Shown piece by piece: positions 16,352 to 24,776 of a stretch of DNA of 50,204 nt. The stretch comes from Thermotogota bacterium ADurb.Bin062 (lineage in GTDB: Bacteria; Thermotogota; Thermotogae; MWEM01). The notes under the pieces are model-generated. The model saw only the letters and a list, made by a program, of their open reading frames with translations, had not been told where the DNA came from and did no database searches. The position numbers and the translations under genes were made by a program. Every line of letters begins with the position of its first letter. Positions within the stretch are counted from its first letter, which is position 1. Where the stretch lies: positions 1 to 50,204 of the forward strand of contig MWEM01000018.1 in assembly GCA_002071085.1 (NCBI GenBank). Reading direction: 5' to 3'.

Positions 16352-17590
16352 TCATCCGAATACAAGAAGCGGGATATAAAGTTCATCCGCCGTCAAGCTG
16401 CCGTGTTTTCCCCTGAACGTTTTTTCGTTGCCGGTATACCGGTAATGAATGGAACCGCGATTTTTGGACAAGGCGATCCAATAACCGAGTCGCTCCAGAA
16501 TTTCATCTCGTTTTTCAGAGTCTTGCAAAGACCCGAATAATCCGCTCTGGATCGCTTCTTCCCGGGATAGAAGCAGAAAGCGTTTCGAGTAGCGTTCTTG
16601 AAAGTATTGTCGAAAGGCTTTCCCCTCTTTCGGGATGAAGTACAAGGCGCGAGGTTCTCCGAAAGGGGGAATATCGAGGAATTCTTTGACCAATTTGTCT
16701 TTGGGGCTTATCCATTCTTCGTCGCTCCAAACGGTCTCGAGTTGGCCGTGATCTGCCGATATGAGCAACCCGGTATCCTGGTGCTCTCTTCTTTCGAAAT
16801 AATCTTCGAAAACGTTGCGCAATAGATAAAAAAAGGTCTTCAATTCCAGTCCATACTCGGGTGAAAACGGTCCGTACTGGTGGCCGAAAGAATCGGTTAA
16901 ACCCCAATACCCAAACACGAAAAGGGGACCCTCTTCTTCCAAGGCTCTTTTTAAGAGGAGAACCATATCGACCATGTCCGAATATCCCTTCAGGGTCGAA
17001 CCGACATGGTGCATTTTACTCAACCCCGAATTTTTGAACAGGTTCGAGGTAACGCTCAGGCACTTGACGCCCGTTCTAGACAACTTTTCGAAAATGGTTT
17101 TGACCGGAAGCCATTTGAACGGGTTGAACCCGTGATGGGTCAACAGATCGCGATCCATTCCGACTGGACTGATATCCAGCATATTCACCAATGAAAAAAA
17201 GCGTTTCAAGTAGAGGATATACCCTAACATACCGTGCTCGAGCGGAGTCGATGCAGTGTATAACGTGGTTAGCGCGGCGGTGGTCGTTGTCGGAAAGGTG
17301 CTGCTGATCCTCATTTTTGAAAAAGGAGCGGTTAATTCGCAGAAGGCGGGGTCCGTCAAACAATGGAGATAATTGCGCCAACCGATAGCGTCCAAGATGA
17401 CGAGGACAATCTTCGTCTTTTTAGGGTTCCGTGACTCTTCAAATAAGCGCCGAATCGGCAAAGCGGGATGGGTCGGCGCGACACCGAAATAATCCAAAAT
17501 CCCACCGGCTAACCCCAAGATCGAATCCGAGCCATAGTCGGGCGGAATCATACGCCCGTCCGTCGGGGTGGAAGCGGCTTCTCTTTGCAT
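16352..17590 (-). CDS. Alkaline phosphatase-superfamily phosphodiesterase
   Basis: A 412 aa protein of the type I phosphodiesterase/nucleotide pyrophosphatase group. Metal and nucleophile sites are seen as VLVILDAIGW (Asp), the Thr-rich nucleophile loop FPTTTTAALTTLYT, the ligand region GLTDSFGHQYGP, and LISADHGQ. There is no signal peptide or membrane helix, so the enzyme is probably cytoplasmic, unusual for secreted nucleotide pyrophosphatases but common for bacterial members of this group. The ATG has GGGAGG 5 bases upstream. It lies between an HD-GYP gene (60 base gap) and the L9-N/NYN gene. The substrate, perhaps a nucleotide or phosphodiester lipid head group, is unknown. Confidence 0.85.
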   Translation of the reverse strand: MQREAASTPTDGRMIPPDYGSDSILGLAGGILDYFGVAPTHPALPIRRLFEESRNPKKTKIVLVILDAIGWRNYLHCLTDPAFCELTAPFSKMRISSTFPTTTTAALTTLYTASTPLEHGMLGYILYLKRFFSLVNMLDISPVGMDRDLLTHHGFNPFKWLPVKTIFEKLSRTGVKCLSVTSNLFKNSGLSKMHHVGSTLKGYSDMVDMVLLLKRALEEEGPLFVFGYWGLTDSFGHQYGPFSPEYGLELKTFFYLLRNVFEDYFERREHQDTGLLISADHGQLETVWSDEEWISPKDKLVKEFLDIPPFGEPRALYFIPKEGKAFRQYFQERYSKRFLLLSREEAIQSGLFGSLQDSEKRDEILERLGYWIALSKNRGSIHYRYTGNEKTFRGKHGSLTADELYIPLLVFG

Positions 17591-17650
17591 ATAGGCCTCC
17601 CGTTACCGAAAGATCTATCGAGTTTCTTTCGGCCTTTACTTCGACGACGG

Positions 17651-18730
17651 TTATTTCGCTTCCGGTTGCGAAGCGTCAGGAATAACGCGCGTGATGAAGA
17701 CCCGCCTATCGGTAAACAGGTTTAAGATCTTGTCGGGTTCGTCGTCGGGAGAGACGAGGGGGCGAGAGACCGCTCCGGTCTTGTTGCCCACCACGACCCC
17801 GGTTTGACCATTGGAAAGGGCTATTCGTGTGCCCACGGGGTACAACCCGAACACTTTCAAAAAGAGGTTCACGATGGAGGGGTCGAATTTCTTTTTATTC
17901 TCTTTTATCAAAAACGTCGTCGCCTCGTAAGGAGTCCACGCCTTTTTATAAGGTCTCACCGTCGTCAGGGCGTCGTAGACATCGGCCACCATCATCAAAC
18001 GCGATTCAAACGGAATATCCTCGCCTTGCTTTCCTTCATTGTAACCGTTCCCGTCCCACTGCTCGTGATGGTACAAAATACTGTTCAGAATAACGGGGTC
18101 TTCCAGCCCGGATTGTTTCGCGATACCGTGGCCGTAGATCGGATGCTTTTTAATGATGTTGAACTCCATTTCGGGTAACCGCTCTCGGCTTTTCAGGATT
18201 TCCGAGGGGATCCACAGCTTCCCTATATCGTGAAGGAGGCCCCCGGCCGTGAACCTGTCGACCAATTCCAAATCGCCGCGGAAATGCTCAAAGGCTAAGG
18301 TGGCTCCGATAATGGCCACGTTGACCTGGTGCGTGAACGTGTAATCATCCATCTCTTTAAGTTTGGCGAGGTTTGGCCAGATATAGGGGCCATAGTTTTT
18401 CGCCACGGACTCCGAAATCTCTTTGCTGATTTCACGTGTCTTCTCTAAATCGATACGGTTTTCTAAGACGATCTGCTCGTAAACGTCGTTGATTTGCGAT
18501 TCCAAGTGGTCTATCTTTTCTTCGGAGAACAGGGGGGTGATATCCGAAGGCGTTTCGGGAGCAAGGTGGACGGAGACCCATTGGATTCCGCGTATCTGAA
18601 GCTTATGGATCAAATCCTCATCGACAGCGTCTCCGTATTTTACAATGACATCGGAAGCGGCGTCTCCCCTGATGCTCTCGACGATGATGTCCCCTCTATT
18701 CAACTCGTCGACTTTTTTCCATTTTATCAA
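17651..18730 (-). CDS. HD-GYP domain protein (2)
   Basis: A 359 aa soluble HD-GYP protein, probably a cyclic-di-GMP phosphodiesterase. The N-terminal ~100 residues form a small domain (KVDELNRGDIIVESI at the start) also seen in its upstream neighbour, so the two are tandem paralogues. The HD motif is canonical, LLHDIGKLWIPSEIL. The later signature reads YHHEQWDGNGYN, with Asn in place of the Pro of GYP. A C-terminal segment (GTRIALSNGQTGVVVG) follows. The start is TTG, with GGAGG 9 bases upstream, inside the previous gene by 35 bases. It is likely active, since metal ligands and Lys are retained. Confidence 0.87.
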   Translation of the reverse strand: MIKWKKVDELNRGDIIVESIRGDAASDVIVKYGDAVDEDLIHKLQIRGIQWVSVHLAPETPSDITPLFSEEKIDHLESQINDVYEQIVLENRIDLEKTREISKEISESVAKNYGPYIWPNLAKLKEMDDYTFTHQVNVAIIGATLAFEHFRGDLELVDRFTAGGLLHDIGKLWIPSEILKSRERLPEMEFNIIKKHPIYGHGIAKQSGLEDPVILNSILYHHEQWDGNGYNEGKQGEDIPFESRLMMVADVYDALTTVRPYKKAWTPYEATTFLIKENKKKFDPSIVNLFLKVFGLYPVGTRIALSNGQTGVVVGNKTGAVSRPLVSPDDEPDKILNLFTDRRVFITRVIPDASQPEAK

Positions 18731-19850
18731 TACCCATAACCTCCACGATATAGGAACCGGATTCGTTCTCCGTTTCCACTTCTTTCCCTTCTATGCTGAG
18801 GATCGGCCGCGCGATAGTGCGATCTCCCCTGGATATGACCGAACCGATTCGTCCGTCGTTCAAACGGACGATCGTCCCGGTCGGGTATAACCCGGATATA
18901 TCGATGAAAGCCCTCACGATATCCGGGTCGAAGATGCCTTTCACATTGTGGATAATCCACTTAAGCGCGTGATAGGGATCCAAAATGGATTTCCCATCCA
19001 CCTTCGTGATGAGCGTATCATACGCATCGACGACGGCTAGAACGCGCGAGAAAAAATTGATGTTCTTACCCTGTATACCCAACGGAAAGCCAAACCCGTC
19101 AAAACGCTCGTGATGATGCACGATCCCGCGCGAAACATCCGGCTCAAGAAACGTCGGATTCATACGCTCGATCAGTTTTACCGCCAGGAAGGGATGCGCC
19201 CGCACCCGGTCAATAGGGGTTACCGCGAACTGCTTCAAAACATTCTCGACGTAGAATAGTGACTTTTCTTTCGTCGCATGGATGAGCCCGATATCGTGAA
19301 GAAGCGCCACCTTAACGATCTGTACCAGGTAATGCCAAGGCTGCTTGATGCGTTGGCCGATCGCCGCGGCCAAGATGGCGCAATTGATACCGTGCTTGAC
19401 CACGAATCCGGGCGCGATGTCGGTCATAAAATTCAGAATAGAATGTTCGGTTTTTATGACCTCCGCGACGATATCGTTGGATAGGTCCTCGATATCCGTT
19501 AGGTTGGCGACTCCCGTTTCCAGGATGACCGACGCGAAATCGTGGAAACGGTCCATAGACAGATGGTATTTTTCATCGGATAGGATGAGCGGCAAGTCCG
19601 GGACCAACATCTGTTGGCTACTTTGGGCGATCGCGCTCTCGGCTTCCAGGGTGAGATCTTTTTCTATCTCATCGCTTTCTTCTTCCACAGGCACCCAGGT
19701 TACATTACGTTTTTTGAGGAACTGTAGTGTCTTAGAATCTATGACGGTCCCTTTACCAACTAGTAACACAAAGCTATACGGATCGAAGATATCCTCCGAG
19801 TTCACACTTCCCGTGCGCACCTCATCGATACGTGTCCACCGAGTTTTCAC
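18696..19850 (-). CDS. HD-GYP domain protein (3), with HDIGL in place of HDIGK
   Basis: A 384 aa paralogue of the next gene, sharing its N-terminal domain, HD-GYP core and C-terminal segment (GTIVRLNDGRIGSVIS). GTG 19850 is chosen because AAAGGAGAG lies just upstream and the protein then aligns with its paralogue's N-terminus. Metal ligands are kept: His in KHGINCAIL, HD in LLHDIGLIH, His in RAHPFLA and HHHERFDGFGFP. The Lys of HDxGK is replaced by Leu, so activity may be altered. It follows the M16 protease by 29 bases. One of this pair may regulate or sense rather than hydrolyse. Confidence 0.85.
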   Translation of the reverse strand: MKTRWTRIDEVRTGSVNSEDIFDPYSFVLLVGKGTVIDSKTLQFLKKRNVTWVPVEEESDEIEKDLTLEAESAIAQSSQQMLVPDLPLILSDEKYHLSMDRFHDFASVILETGVANLTDIEDLSNDIVAEVIKTEHSILNFMTDIAPGFVVKHGINCAILAAAIGQRIKQPWHYLVQIVKVALLHDIGLIHATKEKSLFYVENVLKQFAVTPIDRVRAHPFLAVKLIERMNPTFLEPDVSRGIVHHHERFDGFGFPLGIQGKNINFFSRVLAVVDAYDTLITKVDGKSILDPYHALKWIIHNVKGIFDPDIVRAFIDISGLYPTGTIVRLNDGRIGSVISRGDRTIARPILSIEGKEVETENESGSYIVEVMGIDKMEKSRRVE

Positions 19851-19879
19851 AATCGCTCTCCTTTCACCGCTTGCCAGGG

Positions 19880-21163
19880 CTACAAGAAAAACCCCCCATT
19901 CATATGAAGCTCCGTTTTCTTTATCATCTCCGACGATTTCGCCGGGATCACCATGCTGACCACCCAAGAAGAGGTGAAGTATTTTTGCAACGCGTTGCGG
20001 ATCCCCTCTGCCGTAATCCCGTCGATCCTTTTTTCCATTTCATCGACCGACAACGGTTGACCGAAAGCGATGCCGGTATCCAAGTTCCGCATCATTGTCG
20101 CGTAGGTGCTTTCGGTGGATAACAGCAACTTCCCTTTCAACCGTTCTTTTCCGTAAGCGAGTTCTGCCTCGGTGATCCCGATTTCGACCAGCGAAGCCAG
20201 CTGCCGTTTCAGTTCGTCCAAGAGCGGGATGATCTTTTCGCCCGTCGTTGCCGAATACAAGTAAAACACCCCGCCCAGGGGATAGGCAACCAAGCCCGTG
20301 TCGATCGCGTAGACCAACCCTTTCTTTTCCCGTATCTCGTGAAAGAGCCGCGAACTCATCCCGCCGCTCAGGACCGTGTTTAGGACTTGCAGGGCTTCGT
20401 AATCGCCATCTGTTCGACTTGGCGCTTCGATTCCCATTAACAGATGAATTTGCTGCAAATCCTCCTTTTCTTTGATGATGAGCGCGCTGCGCGGCGAATA
20501 GATGATCTCCGGTTCTTTTCTGTTCTTTCGCCCGTGCCGGAATCCCTCCAGGGAGTCGATGAGATGAGGGTTATAATTCCCGGCCAACGAAAAGACCATG
20601 TTTTCGCATACGTATTTTGAATCGTAAAAATCGAAAAGGTCTTCTCTCGTGAGCCCATTGATCGATTTTTCGTTGCCCAATATCGGTTTGCCATAAGGGC
20701 ATTCCCGCCACACTTCTTGGAAAAAGCCCTCGTACGCTTGTTCGACAGGGTCGTCTTCGGTGGAATGGATCTCTTCTAGCACCACCTGTTTTTCCATATG
20801 AAATTGGCTTTCCGGAAACTCGGCTTCGAAACAGAGCGACTTCAGGATGTTAATCGCGTCTCGAGCCAGGTAATCGGGCACACGAGCGAAATAGATCGTG
20901 CTCTCTTTACCTGTGAAGGCGTTGATGGTTCCTCCGGACTTTTCGATCGGCTCTTTCAACTCATATGCGGTGCGCGACTTGGTGCCTTTGAAGACCATAT
21001 GCTCGGTGAAATGGGCGATCCCAGGTTTTCTGGCCGGTTCGTACGAAGACCCGGCTTTGATCGCAATCCCGATGCAAACCGACCGAACGCCATCCATCCG
21101 TTGCGAGAACAGATTGTCTGAAAGGCACCGTTTTTTCCTGCTTTCAGAAACCTTATTCTGCAT
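19880..21163 (-). CDS. M16 family zinc peptidase (insulinase/PqqL-like)
   Basis: A 427 aa, single-copy-length M16 peptidase. The inverted zinc motif HXXEH is HFTEH within GIAHFTEHMVFKG, and the downstream Glu ligand lies in VVLEEIHSTEDDPVEQ. A second, catalytically inactive M16 lobe follows (about residues 170-400), as in the M16B class that forms homodimers. The ATG overlaps the pnp gene by 11 bases. The pnp-M16 gene order is widespread in Gram-positive and related bacteria (mlpA/ymxG type), which supports the assignment. The substrate is not known. Confidence 0.93.
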   Translation of the reverse strand: MQNKVSESRKKRCLSDNLFSQRMDGVRSVCIGIAIKAGSSYEPARKPGIAHFTEHMVFKGTKSRTAYELKEPIEKSGGTINAFTGKESTIYFARVPDYLARDAINILKSLCFEAEFPESQFHMEKQVVLEEIHSTEDDPVEQAYEGFFQEVWRECPYGKPILGNEKSINGLTREDLFDFYDSKYVCENMVFSLAGNYNPHLIDSLEGFRHGRKNRKEPEIIYSPRSALIIKEKEDLQQIHLLMGIEAPSRTDGDYEALQVLNTVLSGGMSSRLFHEIREKKGLVYAIDTGLVAYPLGGVFYLYSATTGEKIIPLLDELKRQLASLVEIGITEAELAYGKERLKGKLLLSTESTYATMMRNLDTGIAFGQPLSVDEMEKRIDGITAEGIRNALQKYFTSSWVVSMVIPAKSSEMIKKTELHMNGGFFL

Positions 21164-23345
21164 CTATACCCCCGCCGGACGAACGTCTTCTCTGATACGG
21201 GGGTTTTCTTGCGGGGCGATGAGGAGGACCGGTTCTCGTGCTCGCCGCTACTTTTCCATCGATGATCCGTTTCAAATCGAGCTTGCCGGTGGGTTCGATC
21301 TTCCCTATCACCACTTGCACCGCGTCTCCGATCTTCATCACGGTTGTGGCGTCCCGAACGTTCTCTCCCATATTTGACGTGTGCAGCAAACCGACCTTTC
21401 CCGGCGCGATTTCTACGAATACGCCGTACTTTTCTACCCGTGTGATTATGCCGTCGTATTTTTCGCCGATGACCAGCGGTGTCGTCATATTCTTGACGTA
21501 CTGGTAAGCCAGGTTCGTTTTGTCGCGATCGATCCCACAGATGCTGACCTTTCCGGTTAAGTCGTCCACGTCGATGTCCACTTCGAAGTCTTTGGTTAAC
21601 CGCTTGATGGTCTTCCCACCCGGGCCGATGAGCTCTCCGATCGATTCCGTCGGTATGTCGATCGAGAGGATCATCGGGGCGTACGGGGATATTTCAGGTT
21701 TCGGCGCGGAAATCTCCGCGCTCATCAGGTTCAGGATATGAAGTCGAGCCACTTTGGCTTGGTTTAGCGCTTGTTTCATAATCTCCTGCGAGATGCCGCC
21801 GACTTTGATGTCCATTTGGAACCCGGTGACGCCGTCTTTTGTCCCCGCCACCTTGAAGTCCATATCTCCGAGATGGTCTTCCATTCCGTTAATGTCGCTC
21901 AAGACCTCCACGCCGTCTTCCTCAAAGACCATACCCATCGCCACGCCCGCCACGTGCTTCTTCACCGGGACTCCAGCGTGCATGAGCGCGAGCGAGGCAG
22001 AGCAGATCGAGGCCATCGACGAGGAGCCGTTGGATTCCAGGATTTCAGAAACGACTCGAACGGTGTAGGGAAAGTCGTCTAGAGGAGGAATGATGTGCTT
22101 TACCGACCTCTCCGCAAGGTGGCCATGCCCGACTTCTCTCCTCGAAAGCCCCCTTAAGGGTTTGATCTCTCCGACAGAAAACGCGGGAAAGTTGTAGTGC
22201 AGCATAAACGTCTTGTCACCCTGCTGATAGATCGTGTCGATCATCTGACTGTCATCGGGACCACCCAACGTGACGATCCCTAAGCTCTGGGTTTCGCCAC
22301 GCGTGAAGAGGGCGGAGCCGTGGGCTCTAGGGAGAATGCCTGTCTCGCATCGTATCGGGCGTATGCCTTCGGGGGTTCTGCCATCGACCCGCCGGCGCTT
22401 TTCGATGACAAATCGGCGCATCATCTTGCGAAGCCTCTCTTCATAAAATGCCTCGGCTAACCGTGTTTTCGACTCTCGCTCCTCTTCCGGAAGGGGTTCC
22501 GCAAACGCCTGCAGTACCTCTTTCTTGTACTCCGCCAATGCGTTCTCTCGCTCTTTTTTCCCGAACAGGAACAGCCTTTCTTCTAGCGCCGCCGGGTCGA
22601 TCAGATCGATCAGCCGGCTCGCTTCTTCTTCCGAAAGGCTGGAGACGGCGAAGCTCATTTTTTCGGGCAAATCGAGCTCGGCAAAGATGTCGGCTTGAAA
22701 ATCGCATAGCCGCCCAATCGCTTCGTGCGCTGCTTGTAAGGCTTCGAGCAAGATCGACTCGTCGACTTCCTTAGCCTCTCCCTCCACCATCAAAATGGCG
22801 TCTTTTGTCCCCGCGACCACTAGATCGATCAAGCTATCCGCAAGCTGTTCTTCCGTGGGAAAGAGAACGGGCGCGTTTTGCAGATAACCGACGCGAACAC
22901 CGGCAACGATGCCTTGGAAAGGGATAACCGAAGTGTTGAGCGCGATCGATTCGCCCAGGATGCCCAAAACGTCCGGCGGCGAATCATTGTCTAAAGAGAA
23001 TACGTTCGCTATGATCTGCACTTCGTTGAAAAACCCATCCGGAAACAACGGCCGAATCGGTCTGTCCATCAGTCTGGAAGAAAGGATCGAGGTCTCTCCC
23101 GTTCTCCCTTCCCGCTTTAAAAATCCTCCGGGAATCTTCCCGGCCGCGTAAAATTTTTCTTGAAATTCGACCGTTAAGGGCAGGAAGTCTCCGACTTTTC
23201 CTTCCGTCGATACGTTCGCCACCACCAGAACCACCGTGTCGCCCATTTGCACGTAGGCGGAACCGGCGGATTGCTTGGCCATCCTCCCCAGTTCCACACG
23301 GAAATGTTTTCCGAACAGTTCTCTGTCCCAAGTCCTGTAATCCAT
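21153..23345 (-). CDS. pnp: Polyribonucleotide nucleotidyltransferase (PNPase)
   Basis: Phosphorolytic 3'-5' exoribonuclease of mRNA decay. The 730 aa product has the full architecture: RNase PH domain 1 (about 10-140), helical linker, RNase PH domain 2 (about 325-540) with ESNGSSSMASICSASLALM, KH domain with IGELIGPGGKTIKRLT, and S1 domain beginning GEKYDGIITRVEKYGVFVEI. The tail is Arg/Pro-rich. The ATG has AAGGAGAG upstream and an extended -10 promoter further up. It is the first gene of the long minus-strand run. The 5' UTR is short, about 25-30 bases, so no large autoregulatory leader is evident. Confidence 0.97.
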   Translation of the reverse strand: MDYRTWDRELFGKHFRVELGRMAKQSAGSAYVQMGDTVVLVVANVSTEGKVGDFLPLTVEFQEKFYAAGKIPGGFLKREGRTGETSILSSRLMDRPIRPLFPDGFFNEVQIIANVFSLDNDSPPDVLGILGESIALNTSVIPFQGIVAGVRVGYLQNAPVLFPTEEQLADSLIDLVVAGTKDAILMVEGEAKEVDESILLEALQAAHEAIGRLCDFQADIFAELDLPEKMSFAVSSLSEEEASRLIDLIDPAALEERLFLFGKKERENALAEYKKEVLQAFAEPLPEEERESKTRLAEAFYEERLRKMMRRFVIEKRRRVDGRTPEGIRPIRCETGILPRAHGSALFTRGETQSLGIVTLGGPDDSQMIDTIYQQGDKTFMLHYNFPAFSVGEIKPLRGLSRREVGHGHLAERSVKHIIPPLDDFPYTVRVVSEILESNGSSSMASICSASLALMHAGVPVKKHVAGVAMGMVFEEDGVEVLSDINGMEDHLGDMDFKVAGTKDGVTGFQMDIKVGGISQEIMKQALNQAKVARLHILNLMSAEISAPKPEISPYAPMILSIDIPTESIGELIGPGGKTIKRLTKDFEVDIDVDDLTGKVSICGIDRDKTNLAYQYVKNMTTPLVIGEKYDGIITRVEKYGVFVEIAPGKVGLLHTSNMGENVRDATTVMKIGDAVQVVIGKIEPTGKLDLKRIIDGKVAASTRTGPPHRPARKPPYQRRRSSGGGIDAE

Positions 23346-23375
23346 TCTTTTCTCTCCTTCTTCGTCTTATGCCTT

Positions 23376-23384
23376 ATTCTACCA
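23376..23384 (-). promoter_or_regulatory. Extended -10 promoter of pnp
   Basis: Minus-strand TGG-TAGAAT (TGn extended -10) about 30 bases upstream of the pnp ATG; no clear -35. It is divergent from the plus-strand promoter at 23436. Confidence 0.5.
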
Positions 23385-23435
23385 TAACCGTTAAGAATGA
23401 AATTCGTGTTTTGGTACATCTAAGAAAAGATCGTC

Positions 23436-23444
23436 TGCTATAAT
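23436..23444 (+). promoter_or_regulatory. Extended -10 promoter of the HD-GYP sensor
   Basis: TGC-TATAAT, a full-consensus extended -10, lies about 37 bases upstream of the ATG at 23482. No -35 match is needed for this class. Confidence 0.65.
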
Positions 23445-23481
23445 TCGCTGGAAAACAGCTCCCAAGATTATATTGGAAGAG

Positions 23482-24729
23482 ATGAGAAATGTGCTGATTG
23501 CGGCCTTTGCGCTATCCGTTTTGCTGAACGGCTTTCTACTTCTTCTGTGGATCCATTCGAAGAGACAAGCGTCTCGTCGGGTGATGAAAGAGGAGGACCT
23601 CGCCGCCCCAATCGCAGCGATGAAAACCGAAATCCTTAGCCTTCGCACCGAAAACGAAGGCTTGTCCGTTCGATTGAAAAACCTTTCGGGCTTGGTCAGC
23701 TTGGTTTCAAAAAGCGACCTGGTGGGTAAGGACGCGTTTTTCCACACCATTATGACCGAAATATTGAAGGTATTTCCTGAAGCGGATTGCGGGTTTATCG
23801 CGAAAATCGACCGCCAGGATTGGGCGTTTCTCGCCAGTAGTGGGTACGATTTCGAAAGGCTGAAGCCTTTTCGGTATCGACGGGAGTATTTCGGCCATTT
23901 CCCGACGCTTACGGAACTGGACAACGCTACGGACGCGTGGGTCGACCGTGTTCCACCCTACTTGAAAGGAATATTCTCGGCTGCCTGTCCCGCGGTGTCC
24001 AAGAGCTTGACGATGGATTTGGAGGTAGGCGGTCAGGTGATTGGCAATTTCCGTATCGATATCCGAAAAAACAAAGCACACTCCTTTTCCGAAAGGACCA
24101 AGCAAGACTTCCAAAACTATTGTCGGATACTCGCGTCGCTGATGACCACGCACAAGTACTTTACGATGCAGGGCCGCTTCCAAAAGGACATCGTCTATTC
24201 TATGGTCAAAATTTTGGAGATATACGACAGTTACACGAGAGGCCATTCGGAGCAGGTCACTTTGCTGGCCCAACAGATGGGAAAGGCGCTGGAGCTGCCT
24301 GTGTCCGATCTTGAAACGTTGTACTGGGCAGGTTGGGTGCACGATATCGGGAAGGTTCTCATCCCTGCGAGCATTCTCAACAAGCCTGGAAAGCTGACTC
24401 TGGATGAGTACGAGATGATTAAGAAACACCCGGTGTGGGGATATCAGGTTCTCAACACCTCGGAAGAGTTGCAGGAGATCGCGTTTATCGTCAAGCATCA
24501 CCATGAACGATGGGATGGGAACGGGTATCCCGATCGGCTCTCGGGGGTTGACATTCCCCTGCTGTCTAGAATTCTCGCTTTAGCGGATACCTACGATTCG
24601 ATGACCAGCGATAGAGCCTATCGCACCGGCCTCGCTCCCGGAGACGCGAAACACATTATGGCGCGGCTAAGTGGAAAGCAATTCGATCCTTCCCTTTTGG
24701 ACACCTTCCTCAATTTGCCGCCGTTTTGA
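23482..24729 (+). CDS. Membrane-anchored GAF-like/HD-GYP protein (4)
   Basis: A roughly 415 aa protein with an N-terminal membrane helix (LIAAFALSVLLNGFLLLLW), a short coiled segment, a GAF-like sensory region (about residues 75-210), then a canonical HD-GYP domain. The domain has HSEQVTLLA, VHDIGKVLIPASIL, His in KHPVWGYQ, HHHERWDGNGYP and LADTYDSMTSDRAYR. All cyclic-di-GMP phosphodiesterase residues are present, so this is the best candidate active enzyme of the four in the window. The start is uncertain among TTG 23473, ATG 23482 and GTG 23491. It ends 47 bases before the SIR2 gene and is probably cotranscribed with it. Confidence 0.88.
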   Translation: MRNVLIAAFALSVLLNGFLLLLWIHSKRQASRRVMKEEDLAAPIAAMKTEILSLRTENEGLSVRLKNLSGLVSLVSKSDLVGKDAFFHTIMTEILKVFPEADCGFIAKIDRQDWAFLASSGYDFERLKPFRYRREYFGHFPTLTELDNATDAWVDRVPPYLKGIFSAACPAVSKSLTMDLEVGGQVIGNFRIDIRKNKAHSFSERTKQDFQNYCRILASLMTTHKYFTMQGRFQKDIVYSMVKILEIYDSYTRGHSEQVTLLAQQMGKALELPVSDLETLYWAGWVHDIGKVLIPASILNKPGKLTLDEYEMIKKHPVWGYQVLNTSEELQEIAFIVKHHHERWDGNGYPDRLSGVDIPLLSRILALADTYDSMTSDRAYRTGLAPGDAKHIMARLSGKQFDPSLLDTFLNLPPF

Positions 24730-24776
24730 GTTCACAAGCCCTCTTCTGGAGCGTTCTGCTCCGAAAGGAGACCATT

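Noticed and set aside
19345..19959. 204 aa plus-strand ORF, Ser-rich
   Set aside because: Antisense shadow of HD-GYP protein 3.
23707..24504. 265 aa minus-strand ORF
   Set aside because: Antisense shadow of HD-GYP protein 4; the plus strand carries clear catalytic motifs.
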